Of a stretch of DNA of 64,000 nucleotides, positions 53,603 to 63,765 are shown piece after piece. The notes below the pieces were generated by a model, which saw only the letters and a list, made by a program, of their open reading frames with translations, was not told where the DNA came from and did no database searches. Location of the stretch: the NCBI GenBank assembly GCA_951640165.1, contig OX621241.1:940001-1004000 (forward strand). The letters are read 5' to 3'. Origin of the DNA: Pseudoips prasinana. Its lineage: Eukaryota > Arthropoda > Insecta > Lepidoptera > Nolidae. A program made the position numbers and the translations under genes. How positions within the stretch are numbered: the stretch's first letter is position 1; every line of letters begins with the position of its first letter.

Positions 53603-54368
53603 TTAGACACAATCTAAAATTTTGTTACTTACATTAGAATTTAATACGCCAATGCTTCTTTAGTTACACATAATACCACTAAGATTTGTTTACCGATTGT
53701 TACTTTAGTTAGCCTCTCTCGGACGAATGATACTTCTAAACTACCAGACCGTAAATATAATGATATCATTAGCAATCTGTATGTTCAGAGACCAACAGAA
53801 AAAGATACTCATTCAAAAGAAGTTTATTTGCATCTCCGAAAGTATCTTCTTATGTTTTGTGTTTACATAATACATCATAATAATTCAACTATTCTTTGAA
53901 GTTTTCTTTGAAAATCTAAAAAAATAAAGAAAAACGATCAGCACTCATCAGCTCTAACATCGGGTGCCGCTTCATAATCATTCATTTTTCCAAGTGATAA
54001 AAACAAAGCGGTATATTTATCTATGTTCTTATTATAATAGGTACCGCGTCGAGTAGGCTTTCGTTGTAGGACCCTACATGTCAACCCCGAGTAGCGCTCA
54101 ACTTTGACAACATTTAAGAGAGGTAGAGCACAGTGTTTTACACTCTATGAGTGGCTCGACTGCAAAAGAACCACAATTTAACTTTAACTTAAAATTTATA
54201 TTAAGGTTCTATGTTATTAACTAGAGCTTAGTGACTAGAACTCACCGGGAACGGGGGTAAAATCGGGAAGAATAGAAAAATATATTATATGGATACTTAA
54301 ATGTTAAAAACTTGGGCTAAAGACTTAACCACAGGACAACTATTCATGGGACCTGGGAATTCTGAATT
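53603..54368. other. AT-rich DNA, nothing firm
   Basis: No gene is recognised. GAGAGGTAGAGCACAGTGTT at about 54118 resembles the start of Rep-5, but the rest does not follow. Confidence 0.4.
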
Positions 54369-54751
54369 GTGAAGATAATACAGAACAAAAAATCCTACAA
54401 AAAAATAATGAAACGGCCAAGTGCGAGTCAGACTCGCGCACGAAGGGTTCCGTACCATTATTTATAAAAACGAGCAAAAAATTCACGATTGTTATATGGG
54501 AGCCCCCTTATATTATTTTATTTTGTATTTGTTGTTACAGCAGCAACAGAAATACATCATCTGTGAAAATTTCAACTGTCTAACTATCACGGTTCATGAG
54601 ATACAGCCTGGTGACAGACGGACAGAAAGACAGACAGACAGCGAAGTCTTAGTAATAGGGTCCCGTTTTACCCTTTGGGTACGGAGCCCTAAAAAAGCAT
54701 AGAGTACTACTGGGATCTTTACATGCGAGTGAGCGGGCGAGTATACTGTTA
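54369..54751 (+). repeat. Rep-2 short variant, copy A
   Basis: 383 bp, inverse to 61848-62228. Landmarks are GTGAAGATAATACAGAACAA, GGCCAAGTGCGAGTCAGACTCGC, GGTTCCGTACC, a GACAGAC repeat, CCCGTTTTACCCTTTGGGTACGG and GCGAGTGAGCGGG. The non-LTR retrotransposon inserted at its right edge. The 93-codon frame across it is not a gene. Confidence 0.75.
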
Positions 54752-54760
54752 TGTGTTTAT

Positions 54761-55039
54761 TTATTTATTTATTTAGGCAAAAACAGTCTTACATAAATAT
54801 TGTTACAAACAGAAATACAAACAGACCTAATAAGCCATATTATTACACAAACTTTAACCTACGCAAACTAAAATGACGGACAAAAGATAAGATAAAATAG
54901 AGTTAATCCTTACACAATTATCAAGCATATTGAAAAAGATTAACATTTTTTTTTAGATGTATACATGCTTCATATATATATCCGTACCTACATCTAGATC
55001 CGTACATACATACTATATTACTATATTGTATTAATATCA
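54761..55039 (-). other. Retrotransposon 3' UTR and (TAAA)n tail
   Basis: AT-rich sequence after the ORF2 stop, ending on the minus strand in CCTAAATAAATAAATAAA. Reverse transcription of this class starts at the 3' end, so the tail marks the insertion point. Confidence 0.75.
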
Positions 55040-57970
55040 TTATTTTATTTTAATTACACAATGAGTTTCCCTGAATTTTGGCAACTTATCAAAAAATATA
55101 TCTATGTTATCCATATGTTTGTTATAACAATTACATGAGCGTCTGAAGAAGGCATTTTTAGCATAATTGGTATGACAAAAAGGAATAGAAAATGTATCTT
55201 TAGAACGTGATTGACGTGAGGATGAGTATCGAGGCACTTTAAATTGAATGTTTTCCAAAAGAGCTGTTGAGTTAATATGGTTACTTATAATTTTATATAG
55301 GAAGATACAGTCCATAAGATTTCGTCGTGTGCTAAGGAAAATCATTTCGTGTTTGTTAATTCTCTCTGCGTAATCAGCGCTGACTTGGCCCGTTCGGTAG
55401 TCTAAAGATTTTAAAAACTTATTTTGCACCCTTTCAATCCTATTTACATGAATCGAATATTGGGGGCTCCAAACTACGCTACCAAATTCTAAAACACTTC
55501 TGACATAAGCGTTATATAACAATTTTAGGGTTTTGGGATTCTTAAATGGTTTGCTTGCTCGTAGGATAAATCCTAATTGTTTATATGCTTTACCTACTAC
55601 ATTATCGACGTGCAAATTAAAACTCAGTTTTGAGTCCAAAGTAATACCTAGGTCGCGAATGCTAGTAACCCGTGTCACATTTTTGCCAGAAATTTTGTAA
55701 TCGTATGCTAAGGTATTGTGCTTCCAGGTGAAGGTTATAACATTGCACTTATCCGTGTTTAAAATTAATTGGTTTTCATTACAATATGTTTCAAAGACAG
55801 CAAGATCTCTTTGTAGACTGTCACAGTCGTCCACATTTTTAATAATTTTGTAAACTTTTGTGTCGTCGGCATAAAGTAGATGATGAGAATTATTGAAACA
55901 TTTTCCGATATCATTAACGTACAAAGCAAATAAAAAAGGACCAAAATGGGAGCCCTGGGGAATACCAGAGGGTATAGGTAGAAATGATGAACGGTATCCT
56001 TTAAGTGCCACTGCTTGACAACGGTTTTGAATATAGGAGTTTATCCATCTTAGCAGATCACCGTGTATACCGATGTTCGAAAGCTTGTGCATTAAGACTG
56101 AATGACATATTTTATCAAATGCCTTCGAAAAATCGGTATAAACGGCATCTACTTGGCATCCAGAGTCAAGGGCATTCAGCAGGAAATCAGTATATTCGAC
56201 AAGGTTCGTATTTACGCCCCGCCCGCGAAAGAATCCATGTTGTTGAGTGGATATAACATGCTGCATTTGGGTAGTTAAAGAGGCTGTGATTATTTTTTCA
56301 AATATTTTTCCAAATAAACACAACTTGGAAATTGGCCTATATTGTTTAATGTTGTGTTTATCACCAGTACCTTTAAGTATAGGGGTGATAAGGGCTTTTT
56401 TCCAAATAACAGGAAAGCAGCCTTCACGAATTGATTTATTGTATATAATTGTAAGTGGTATGGATAATTCCTTACTAAGCTTTCCGATCAAAATTGGGTA
56501 TACATTGTCAAAACCGGGACCCTTATTTTTATCAATCTGCTTAAATAATTTTAAAACAGTGTCTTGTGTAATTTCTACAGAAGAGATATTTACTGTGGGA
56601 GGATTTGTATCAGACATAACAGAGTCACCCAATTCAAATGAGTTATTAATGAAAACTGAGTTAAAATATTGGTTAAACATGTCACATATGATTTCCCCAT
56701 CACTCGAAGACACATCATTTAGGCACATATGAGAAGGCACATTATTTGCACCAAATTTAGACTTAATATATGACCAGAAGTACCGAGGTGACTTAGTTAT
56801 ATTTTGTTCTGAGAACTCAATATAGTTTTTGTAGCACTGTCTTTCTAGGCGCTTTTCTTGCGAGCGTAATAAGGCAAACGTTTGGTAATCACGAGGATTG
56901 CCATATTTCTTCCAATTACTGTGAATTTTGATTTTTCTACGGATTAATTTTATCAGATTATGAGAATACCAAGGAGGGTTATTACTGTCTGATTTCACCT
57001 TTTTTTTAGGAATGTATCTCTCCATTAATGTATACAAAGTTGTATAAAAATACGTAACGGATTTTTCAGTATCCAATTCTGACAGGATAGTTACCCAGTT
57101 AATGTTTAATAATTCTTGGCTTAAGGCCTCAAAATCTGCTGCGTGATACATGAATTTTAGATGTCCTTTTGAATTTAATGACTGAACGCTAACAGGTAAA
57201 TTAAGAGTAATATCTAAAGATTTGTGATGGGTGTCCTCAGGTGTGAGTGGTATTGGTGAGTGAACCACTTTACAACTGGTAGTACACAAGACTAAGTCAA
57301 GAATACGTCCATTTAAATTATTACAACCGTTGTACTACCGTTGTAATAAATTAGACAGATTCATGAAGTCATACAAATCTCATGTTTTTATATCAATATT
57401 ATCGTTTGTATTCAACTGAAAACAATCACAGTTGTCTAATTTGCACCAAGTCGCATTCGAGATATTAAAATCACCGAGAATTAAAAATGTATCGCCATAA
57501 TTGTTTTGCATCAAGTTAAAAGTATTATCATAAAATTTTCTAAGTGTGTTAAGTTGGGTATCACTATGTGGAAAGTAACAACAAGCGACATGTAGTAGCC
57601 GAGTTGTAATCGGGCTGGCGGGGCTGGCGGCGCGGCCTGAGCCCAGCTCGCAGGTAAGCCACAGTTCCTCCGTTTGGCGCGCAGAGCACCACTCGTGGCG
57701 CCGGCGGGCGCACAGCTCGCGGCGCAGCGCGACTAGCACCCCGCCGCCGCGCGCCCCGCGCCCGTCACTCGCGACCCTATCACGCCTATATACCTCATAT
57801 TTATTATGAAAAAATTCAGCGTCATGGAAAGCATCAGTTAACCAGGTTTCGGTCAAGAATATTAAATCATAATCACATCGTAAAATATTGGCTAAGAATG
57901 AATGGGATTTTGTACGTAATCCTCTCACGTTCTGATAATAGATTGATAAAGGTCGTTTACTTAAATCCAT
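55040..57970 (-). pseudogene. ORF2: endonuclease-reverse transcriptase, two in-frame stops
   Basis: One frame of 976 codons plus stop from ATG at 57970 to TAA at 55040-55042. The N-terminal ~235 codons form an APE-type endonuclease: YYQNVRG (N14), LTETW (E41), GGGVLVA, LILGDFN (D167) and a late EDTHHKSL in place of SDH. Stops TGA (57380-57382) and TAG (57335-57337) fall inside this domain between GDFN and the terminal His motif. Reverse transcriptase motifs follow: YRPISKLCLFGKIFEK, motif-A TDFSKAFD, GIPQGSHFGPFLFALYVNDI and YADD (about 55863-55874). The C-terminus SFNLHVDNV...NKFLKSL...FRRSCNCYNK is typical. Both stops could come from single C-to-T changes. If expressed, only the endonuclease part (196 aa) would be made. 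A ~180-bp part of the endonuclease (57600-57780) is extremely GC-rich. Confidence 0.85.
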
Positions 57971-58362
57971 AAAAGGTAATTAATAATAATGTGTAAAAGA
58001 AGTTTGAAATGAAAGCCTCCTTCAGAGCTCAACAATTTAATATTAGATATGTAGTTACCAATTATCAGCAGAGATAATAGACTTGTATAACTTATTGTTT
58101 TGTTAAAAACCTGTACATAATAATTGCAAGGTGTAGAAATCGTTATCCATACAATGTTTATAATTACATAACCAAAGTAAGCAAAACACTTTTTACTATT
58201 TAAAGTGTGACTATTACATCTTATACAAAAAAATAAATATTTATAATTATTTGATGAAGGAACGTTAATAATTATAATGGTATTTATAAATGCGGTTTGC
58301 CAGAGATCAAAATAGGACACAATATTTCTTAGCACTAACACAGAAATAAAAACGAAATATAG
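57971..58362 (-). other. ORF1-ORF2 spacer, 392 nt
   Basis: AT-rich sequence between the ORF1 stop (TGA, 58363-58365) and the ORF2 ATG (57970). One frame is free of stops for ~126 codons (58341-57961), but it has no ATG and its product would be a run of hydrophobic residues as expected from AT-rich DNA. Its TAA overlaps the ORF2 start region. Confidence 0.6.
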
Positions 58363-59334
58363 TCATTGTATTTTAAAAAGATCTGATTCTTTTGATATTC
58401 TCAGGATTTTGGAAGCCTCCGTTTTCCGAAGAAGAATCTTGCTGTCCTTGACCCAAAGATAAGAATAATTATTTTCGATTTTGAGTTCTCGTGCTCTTTT
58501 CAGTAAGAGTTTATTAGAGGGTGTAAGATGATCACCGATGTAAAGAGTAGCGGCAGGGCCGGGCATTCCTATGTCCGCTGAGGTAATGCCACGGCGAGCT
58601 CGAACCGCCGCGATCAGCTGATCCTTACGCCGGCGCTGAGTGAATCGTACTATTACCGAGGGCAGGCGCGCGGGTTGTTTGTTTACTGTAGAACTGTCCA
58701 CAGCGCTATAGTACGGGCGCACACGGTGTATGGTGTCTACATCCATCTCAGTCAATTTAAAACCAACAACGGCACATAGATCGTGGAATAATGACATCAG
58801 ATTTTCTCCTTTACTAGGGGGTAGCCCAGATATCTCAATGTTATTTTGTCTTGAGAATTGATCCTGAAAGTTATTTTCCTCTCGGAGATCGGCGATGGAT
58901 TTTTCTGCCTTAAGTAAATCTTTTTGAATACTAGATAAGGAGGAAAGCTTAGTTTCTGCATCGGTAATTCTGCAATTAAATTCAATAAATCTACCCTCCA
59001 TAGTATCCAATTTGCTATTTATGTCAGTAATAAACTGCATTGAATTATGTATTTCCGTCTTCATATTACTAAATTCTGACTTCATCGTGTTAAAATCACT
59101 GCGAAAGTTTCTGATTTCACTCAAAACGTCGTTCAAAGACAACTGACTTGAGTTACCGGGCATAGGGCTTGGAGGGTGACGACAGGTGATGCACCGCCAG
59201 CTTGCTTTTTTCTCAGGTCCCATTTTTCGGTAGCTCACCTCAGCAAGTCCCGAACAGTCATAATGATAATGTCCCGCACATTTACCACACACTACAGAGT
59301 CCGTAACCTCACTTTGGCACTTATTGCAAATCAT
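58363..59334 (-). CDS. Retrotransposon ORF1 protein, 323 aa, intact
   Basis: RNA-binding partner of the element's reverse transcriptase, acting in the ribonucleoprotein that carries the RNA back to the nucleus (known for the class). Residues 3-51 form a C4HC3 PHD-type zinc finger: C3, C6, C16, C19, H24, C27, C48 and C51. Residues ~70-165 are heptad-rich and likely a coiled coil for oligomerisation. From ~165, NNIEISGLPPSKGEN, IHRVRPYY, SVIVRFTQRRRKD, YIGDHLTPSNK and YLWVKDSKILLRKTE follow. This C-terminal half resembles both LINE ORF1 RNA-binding regions and the FP (few-polyhedra) protein family named from baculoviruses, which explains why host genomes often annotate such copies as FP protein. 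The ATG at 59332-59334 is the first in frame. No break is seen. Confidence 0.85.
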   Translation of the reverse strand: MICNKCQSEVTDSVVCGKCAGHYHYDCSGLAEVSYRKMGPEKKASWRCITCRHPPSPMPGNSSQLSLNDVLSEIRNFRSDFNTMKSEFSNMKTEIHNSMQFITDINSKLDTMEGRFIEFNCRITDAETKLSSLSSIQKDLLKAEKSIADLREENNFQDQFSRQNNIEISGLPPSKGENLMSLFHDLCAVVGFKLTEMDVDTIHRVRPYYSAVDSSTVNKQPARLPSVIVRFTQRRRKDQLIAAVRARRGITSADIGMPGPAATLYIGDHLTPSNKLLLKRARELKIENNYSYLWVKDSKILLRKTEASKILRISKESDLFKIQ

Positions 59335-59423
59335 TGTTATTGTACTCGGTTTAAAAGAACGCTTATCAGTTAACTAACGTCCGTCACATACAGTAGCGAA
59401 TAGCCGACGATGTTATGGTGTGC
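59335..59423 (-). other. Retrotransposon 5' UTR (short)
   Basis: 89 nt between the inferred 5' end of the element and the ORF1 ATG. It would need to contain the internal promoter used by this class. The boundary rests on the 11-bp target duplication. Confidence 0.5.
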
Positions 59424-59489
59424 TATGTGTTTATGAATTGCAAAACATAAAGTCACCGTCACAAGTGAGCGAATCTTATTATGACTTCA

Positions 59490-59720
59490 TCATCATGACA
59501 TCCACTGCTGGACAAAGGCCTCCCCAAAAGATTTTTACAATGGAATTATGTGCATCATTTGGAGGGATATGCCATAATCGTCACGCTTGGGAAACGGGTT
59601 GGCGATCGCAGTAGGACAGTCATACAGAGAGACATTGCTGCCCATTCTCTGTTAGATATTCCCTCGGATGACTTCTACGGTGGGATGCAGATATTCTTTA
59701 CCGTCAACCAGTAATTATGA
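59490..59720 (-). mobile_element. Retrotransposon 3' end, family II, inverse
   Basis: The forward strand CATCATCATGACATCCACTG, GGACAAAGGCCTCCCC, ATTTGGAGGGATATGCCATAA and TCCCTCGGATGACTTCTACG are complements of family II (40675-40872). Confidence 0.6.
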
Positions 59721-59829
59721 TTTAATTAAAACTATATTTACAGTATTTTTTAATTCAGTACGCTCTTGCTCAACTGTCGATCCCTATATCTTTACTGAAC
59801 GTAACCAATGTTGTAAAATAAATAAATAA

Positions 59830-60258
59830 AAAATAAAATAAAAAAAGTTTTTATTCACGTAGACTTTAAAAAAGAGCTTCTAAATAGTCAGAACATGTTC
59901 GTAGTAATATATAATGAATTTCTAATTAGAATTAATTATCTAGGTACATATAGATATTTACGTACACGGATTCTAGAAAAAAATTGCAATAAGATTTATT
60001 TTATAATAGTAATGATATTTAGCTATCTTAAATTAAGTAATTGTAAAGGATCATGTGTAGGTTTAGTTATCAGAATTTTAAACTTTAGCTATATTTTTAC
60101 TACATATTGTCTGAATGGTTCTGTCTATATTAAGGTACGAATTAAATGTTATTATTATGGCGGACCTTGTGTTTATAACGTCGGTCGCGCTTTAATGCTA
60201 CCACCGGATCAAATGCGCCCCAACTGAGAAGACCCAGCGAAACAAACTCAGCGGGTGA
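59830..60258 (-). mobile_element. LINE-X 3' UTR copy
   Basis: Same orientation and content as the 3' UTR at 36841-37300 (TTTTTATTCACGTAGACTTT, CATATTGTC..AATGGTTCTGTCTATATTAA, GGACCTTGTGT, CGCTTTAATGCTACCACCGG). 5'-truncated at ~60258 before any coding sequence. Confidence 0.7.
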
Positions 60259-60356
60259 GTAGTGCAAAGTATTTGTGGAATATTGATTTACAAAACAGAA
60301 TTTATTTCGTAAAACTCAATTATAATTGTTTTGGGAGTTTACTAAGTAATATATCA

Positions 60357-60600
60357 TGCATCATCATATTATCAGCTGAAAGACGTCCGAAGCTGGACAA
60401 AACCTCTCCAAGAATTATCTTGGGGGATTATGCAATAATCACCATTCTAGGCAGATGGGTTGGCAATCGCAGTAAGATGGTCATAGTACCTACTAAGAAA
60501 GAAGCTGCTTCCCGTTCTCTGGTAGATATACCCTCGGGTTGACTTCTACGCTCCCTAGAGGATAAGGTGGTGCGACAATATTCTGATATTCGCCCCCGTC
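60357..60600 (-). mobile_element. Retrotransposon 3' end, family II, inverse, second copy
   Basis: The forward strand TCATCATATTATCAGCTGAA, GGTTGGCAATCGCAGTAAG, CCCGTTCTCTGGTAGATATAC and GTTGACTTCTACGC match 59490-59720. Old and diverged. Confidence 0.55.
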
Positions 60601-60734
60601 ACGACACAGCAAGTAATACATCGGTTGAACTGAATTTAAACAGAGACGAAGCACGTAACCTCATTTTACCCTTGCAAATAAAATGTGAGTCGAATCTCAT
60701 TGAAGTTAATTCTAACATTCGTTGAATTCATTTA

Positions 60735-60985
60735 AAGAGAGGTAGGGCACAGCGTTCATTCTCTCGAAGAGCAGCCCGACTGGGGAAGTACCTCCACCTT
60801 ACAGAAGACATTCCTTAATAATAACATTAATAATTTAATGTTGTGTTTCTGAGTGTGAGTAAGGTTGCCAGAGCTCATCGGGGTGGGGGCGAGGGTCAGC
60901 AACACTTGTTTGCTGACTCTTAAAGGCCGGCAACGCACCCGCGACTCCTCTGGTGTTGCGAGTGTCTATGGGCGGCGGTGATCAA
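60735..60985. repeat. Rep-5, copy 2
   Basis: GAGAGGTAGGGCACAGCG, CCCGACTGGGGAAGTACCTCC, ACATTCCTTAATAATAACAT and TTGCTGACTCTTAAA match 47846-48075. The extra right part CCGGCAACGCACCCGCGACTCC and GTGTCTATGGGCGGCGGTG is better preserved here. Confidence 0.6.
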
Positions 60986-61004
60986 AAAAAATAAATATAA
61001 TTCG

Positions 61005-61053
61005 TTTAATTAATTATATCGTAAATGTAAAATTTACGATATAATTAATTAAA
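61005..61053. repeat. 22-bp perfect inverted repeat, 5-nt loop
   Basis: 61005-61026 (TTTAATTAATTATATCGTAAAT) and 61032-61053 are exact complements. It lies just right of Rep-5. Confidence 0.8.
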
Positions 61054-61847
61054 TTTCAATTTTAATTGGTTACTATATGTTGTTTTATATAATGTATTGC
61101 ATAACTTTATGTAAAAATTGTTTGATGTGTGTTTTCTCATTGTTATGTATAAATCTTGTTATCTGTCAATTAATTAATTAACTAACACTGGTCAAGGTAA
61201 TGTAAAGTACTTCGTCTGCGAACGTTGTGCATACCTGAAGTGACCTACTCACACTGGATTAATTTCTTTGTATTAGATTCATACAAACAAATTGTGAATA
61301 GCTCAGACGACCAACCGAGACAACAACCGATCGAGACAACCGATAGCTTGTTGGTGTGCCTTATAAATAAATAAAAAAAAACATGCTAAATAAGTGACTA
61401 CCAGACAAGTAAATTAAGGAATAGAATACCAATTCGCTACCCTTAGGCAAGCTTCTCGAAAAAAGATTGTTCCGATTTCTATCCTTTCTTGGTTCAGTTT
61501 GTTTTATTTACTTTCACTTGAGTTTCTTTTCGTCTATCAACATTTTTTTCATTGTATTAATAATGGTTGAATACTTATTAAAAAAATAGATAATATTTGT
61601 TACTGAAAAAAAACGAGATACACTCTGTAGACTCGTAGCGGCATGTGTTACGTGGGCGAGTGAAGATTTTGTTTAGAACTATACTGTTTTAAGCTTATTT
61701 TCTGTGCTTCTTTAGAATTAATATCATCATTTTTTTTTTCTTTCACAGTTATAGACAAAATATTTTACCGTTCGGCCACAGTAGCTTGAGGGCGGATGAC
61801 TATTCAGAAAAAATATTAGTGCTGAATATAAATGAAAGAACAATTAT
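61054..61847. other. AT-rich DNA, nothing recognised
   Basis: No gene or repeat copy is recognised. Confidence 0.45.
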
Positions 61848-62228
61848 TATAACAGAATACTCACCCGCTCACTCGCATGTAAAAATCCCAGTAGTAGTCT
61901 ATGCTTTTTTAGGGATCCATACCCAAAGGGTAAAACGGGACCCTATTACTAAGACTTGTCTGTCTGTCTTTCTGTCCGTCTGTCACCAGGCTGTATCTCA
62001 TGAACTGGGATAGTTAGACAGTTTAAATTTTCACAGATGATGTATTTCTGTTGCCACTATAGCAACAAAATAAAATAAATATTTAACGGGGCTCCCATAC
62101 AACAAGCGTGAATTTTTTTGCTCGTTTTTATAGATAATGGTACGGAACACTTCGTGCGCGAGTCTGACTCGCACTTGGCCGTTTTTTTTATTTTTTTGTA
62201 GGAATTTTTGTTCTGTATTATCTTCACA
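61848..62228 (-). repeat. Rep-2 short variant, copy B (inverse of 54369-54751)
   Basis: Complement of copy A through its whole length, including both flanking segments (GAATACTCACCCGCTCACTC at the left and TTCTGTATTATCTTCAC at the right). Unlike copy A, it is not bordered by a retrotransposon. Confidence 0.75.
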
Positions 62229-63577
62229 GAGTGTATATAAATTAGTTTAGCAGTTGCTAATTATTATTCCGAAAGAAATGGCTCATTAGCCCGAAGGAAA
62301 ATGGGAAATAAGTAAACAACTCTACTCTATATTCTAGATGGTACTGAAACCAATTACTCAGATTGATAGCTCAATTAATCGTAGTAATATCGATACCTAT
62401 AAAGTGCCGGTTCCGATTGTTACACTTATTTATAGTCCAGAATATATCGGTTATGTTGTAATATAACTGCGATATTCGGCGACCTTGCGCGAAGGCCACT
62501 ATAACTTAGGGTTGCCAAAAATAATAGAGGGACCTCTTTTATCGTCCATCAATAACTTATTATTTATTAGTTCTTAGTAACTTCATTAAGTGTTTGTTGG
62601 TTTGGCAAACTACCAGCTAGATGGATTGATGTTATAGCAGATATTTGATGATATACAACAAAAAATGAAGTGAATTAACTGGCGGCTCGGCAGTGCCACC
62701 GCCAAGTCAAGCCAAACAAAGCCACGGCCGTACAATACTTTTCTCGAAGACATCAGGCCATTCTCAACGTCTTGTAATTTCATGCTGGCTTAAGCTAGAA
62801 TCCTGTATTTTTAGATATATCTCCATGCGATTACAGGGTAACTTATGCAGTTCCTGTAATTAAAATAGGTGTAATATACTACGCTATGTATGTGTAGACT
62901 AATTCAGTCATATATTCCCATCGATATTCCCATCAAGTTAAGTACATACAAAAAGTCAAAAAAATACAGAAATCATTTTGTACGCTAGTTGTTCAAAAGA
63001 TTCTATTATTATTATCCGTATTTATATCCAACACTTTATATCGTGGTATGGTGGACTATCGTATGTTAGCAGTACGACGTAACATTACATAAGTCACGTA
63101 TTTCTTCAGGTAAAAACGTGGTTACAGCTGTAACTCTGTACTATTGGCGCTATTACAGTTCCGTGTGCCGCGACACAGGACATACTTTGTCCAGGCGCGA
63201 CGTTAACATAACTTATTGGCGGTGCCGGCCGCTCGAACTAATCTAGCCCGAAATGCACCTCTGTCCCGCGCAGTTCGCTATATCAATGATATCGAGAATG
63301 ACTCAACTATAGATATAATCTCATATCTGTAACTTCTTATTACGATTTTCTTTTTATAATATTATGTAGTATATACATAATATTAGATAACTTTTAAATT
63401 TTTTTTTAACATGGTTAATAAATTAGCTGAGTATAGTATTGTATAGTAGGTCTATAAATTATGACTATAAATTATTATGATTGTATAACTTATTGTGCTT
63501 GGAATTATCTGTAAGCAATAAAATATCTGTAATAAATAAATAAATATAGTATAGGTATATCATATAAGTGTGAGCGG
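62229..63577. other. AT-rich DNA, nothing recognised
   Basis: No coding family, RNA gene or repeat copy was recognised in about 1.3 kb. Confidence 0.45.
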
Positions 63578-63655
63578 GAATTGTGGAGATCTTTGGGGTA
63601 GGTCATTGTCCAGCGGTGGGCTTCTATCCACTGATATGATGATGATGATAATGAT
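63578..63655 (+). mobile_element. RTE-GAT 3' terminus, very short
   Basis: Only GAATTGTGGAGATCTTTGGGG, TTGTCCAGCGGTGGGCTTCT and the tail ATATGATGATGATGATAATG remain. Confidence 0.65.
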
Positions 63656-63669
63656 AAGTATGAGTATGG

Positions 63670-63765
63670 ATGTTTGATTATGAACACCGTAAGTTGTAGC
63701 TTCTTGTTAGTTACCTTGTCTTAACAAAAAAGAAGCTACAACTGACGGTGCTCATAATCAAACAT
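63670..63765. repeat. 36-bp inverted repeat, 24-nt spacer
   Basis: Arms 63670-63705 and 63730-63765 match at 34 of 36 positions (outer ATGTTTGATTATGA, inner AGTTGTAGCTTCTT). It lies directly left of Rep-6 copy 2 and may be part of that element. Confidence 0.8.

Larger units (their letters stand above)
54761..59423 (-). mobile_element. Near-full-length non-LTR retrotransposon (Jockey superfamily, CR1-like)
   Basis: About 4.66 kb on the minus strand: short 5' UTR (89 nt), ORF1 (59334-58363), a 392-nt spacer, ORF2 (57970-55040), a 3' UTR and a (TAAA)n tail ending at ~54761. TATGTGTTTAT occurs at 54750-54760 and 59424-59434, an 11-bp target duplication. The layout of PHD-finger ORF1 plus endonuclease/reverse transcriptase ORF2 fits CR1-type lineages. 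Only two stop codons in ORF2 separate it from a coding-competent copy, so it is a young insertion. Confidence 0.85.

Noticed and set aside
54421..54702. 93-codon frame
   Set aside because: Lies wholly inside the non-coding Rep-2 repeat and is broken in the inverse copy.
57961..58341. 126-codon frame between ORF1 and ORF2 of the retrotransposon, overlapping the ORF2 start
   Set aside because: It has no ATG (it opens at GTG), encodes only hydrophobic AT-derived residues, and shows no motif. It is treated as spacer.
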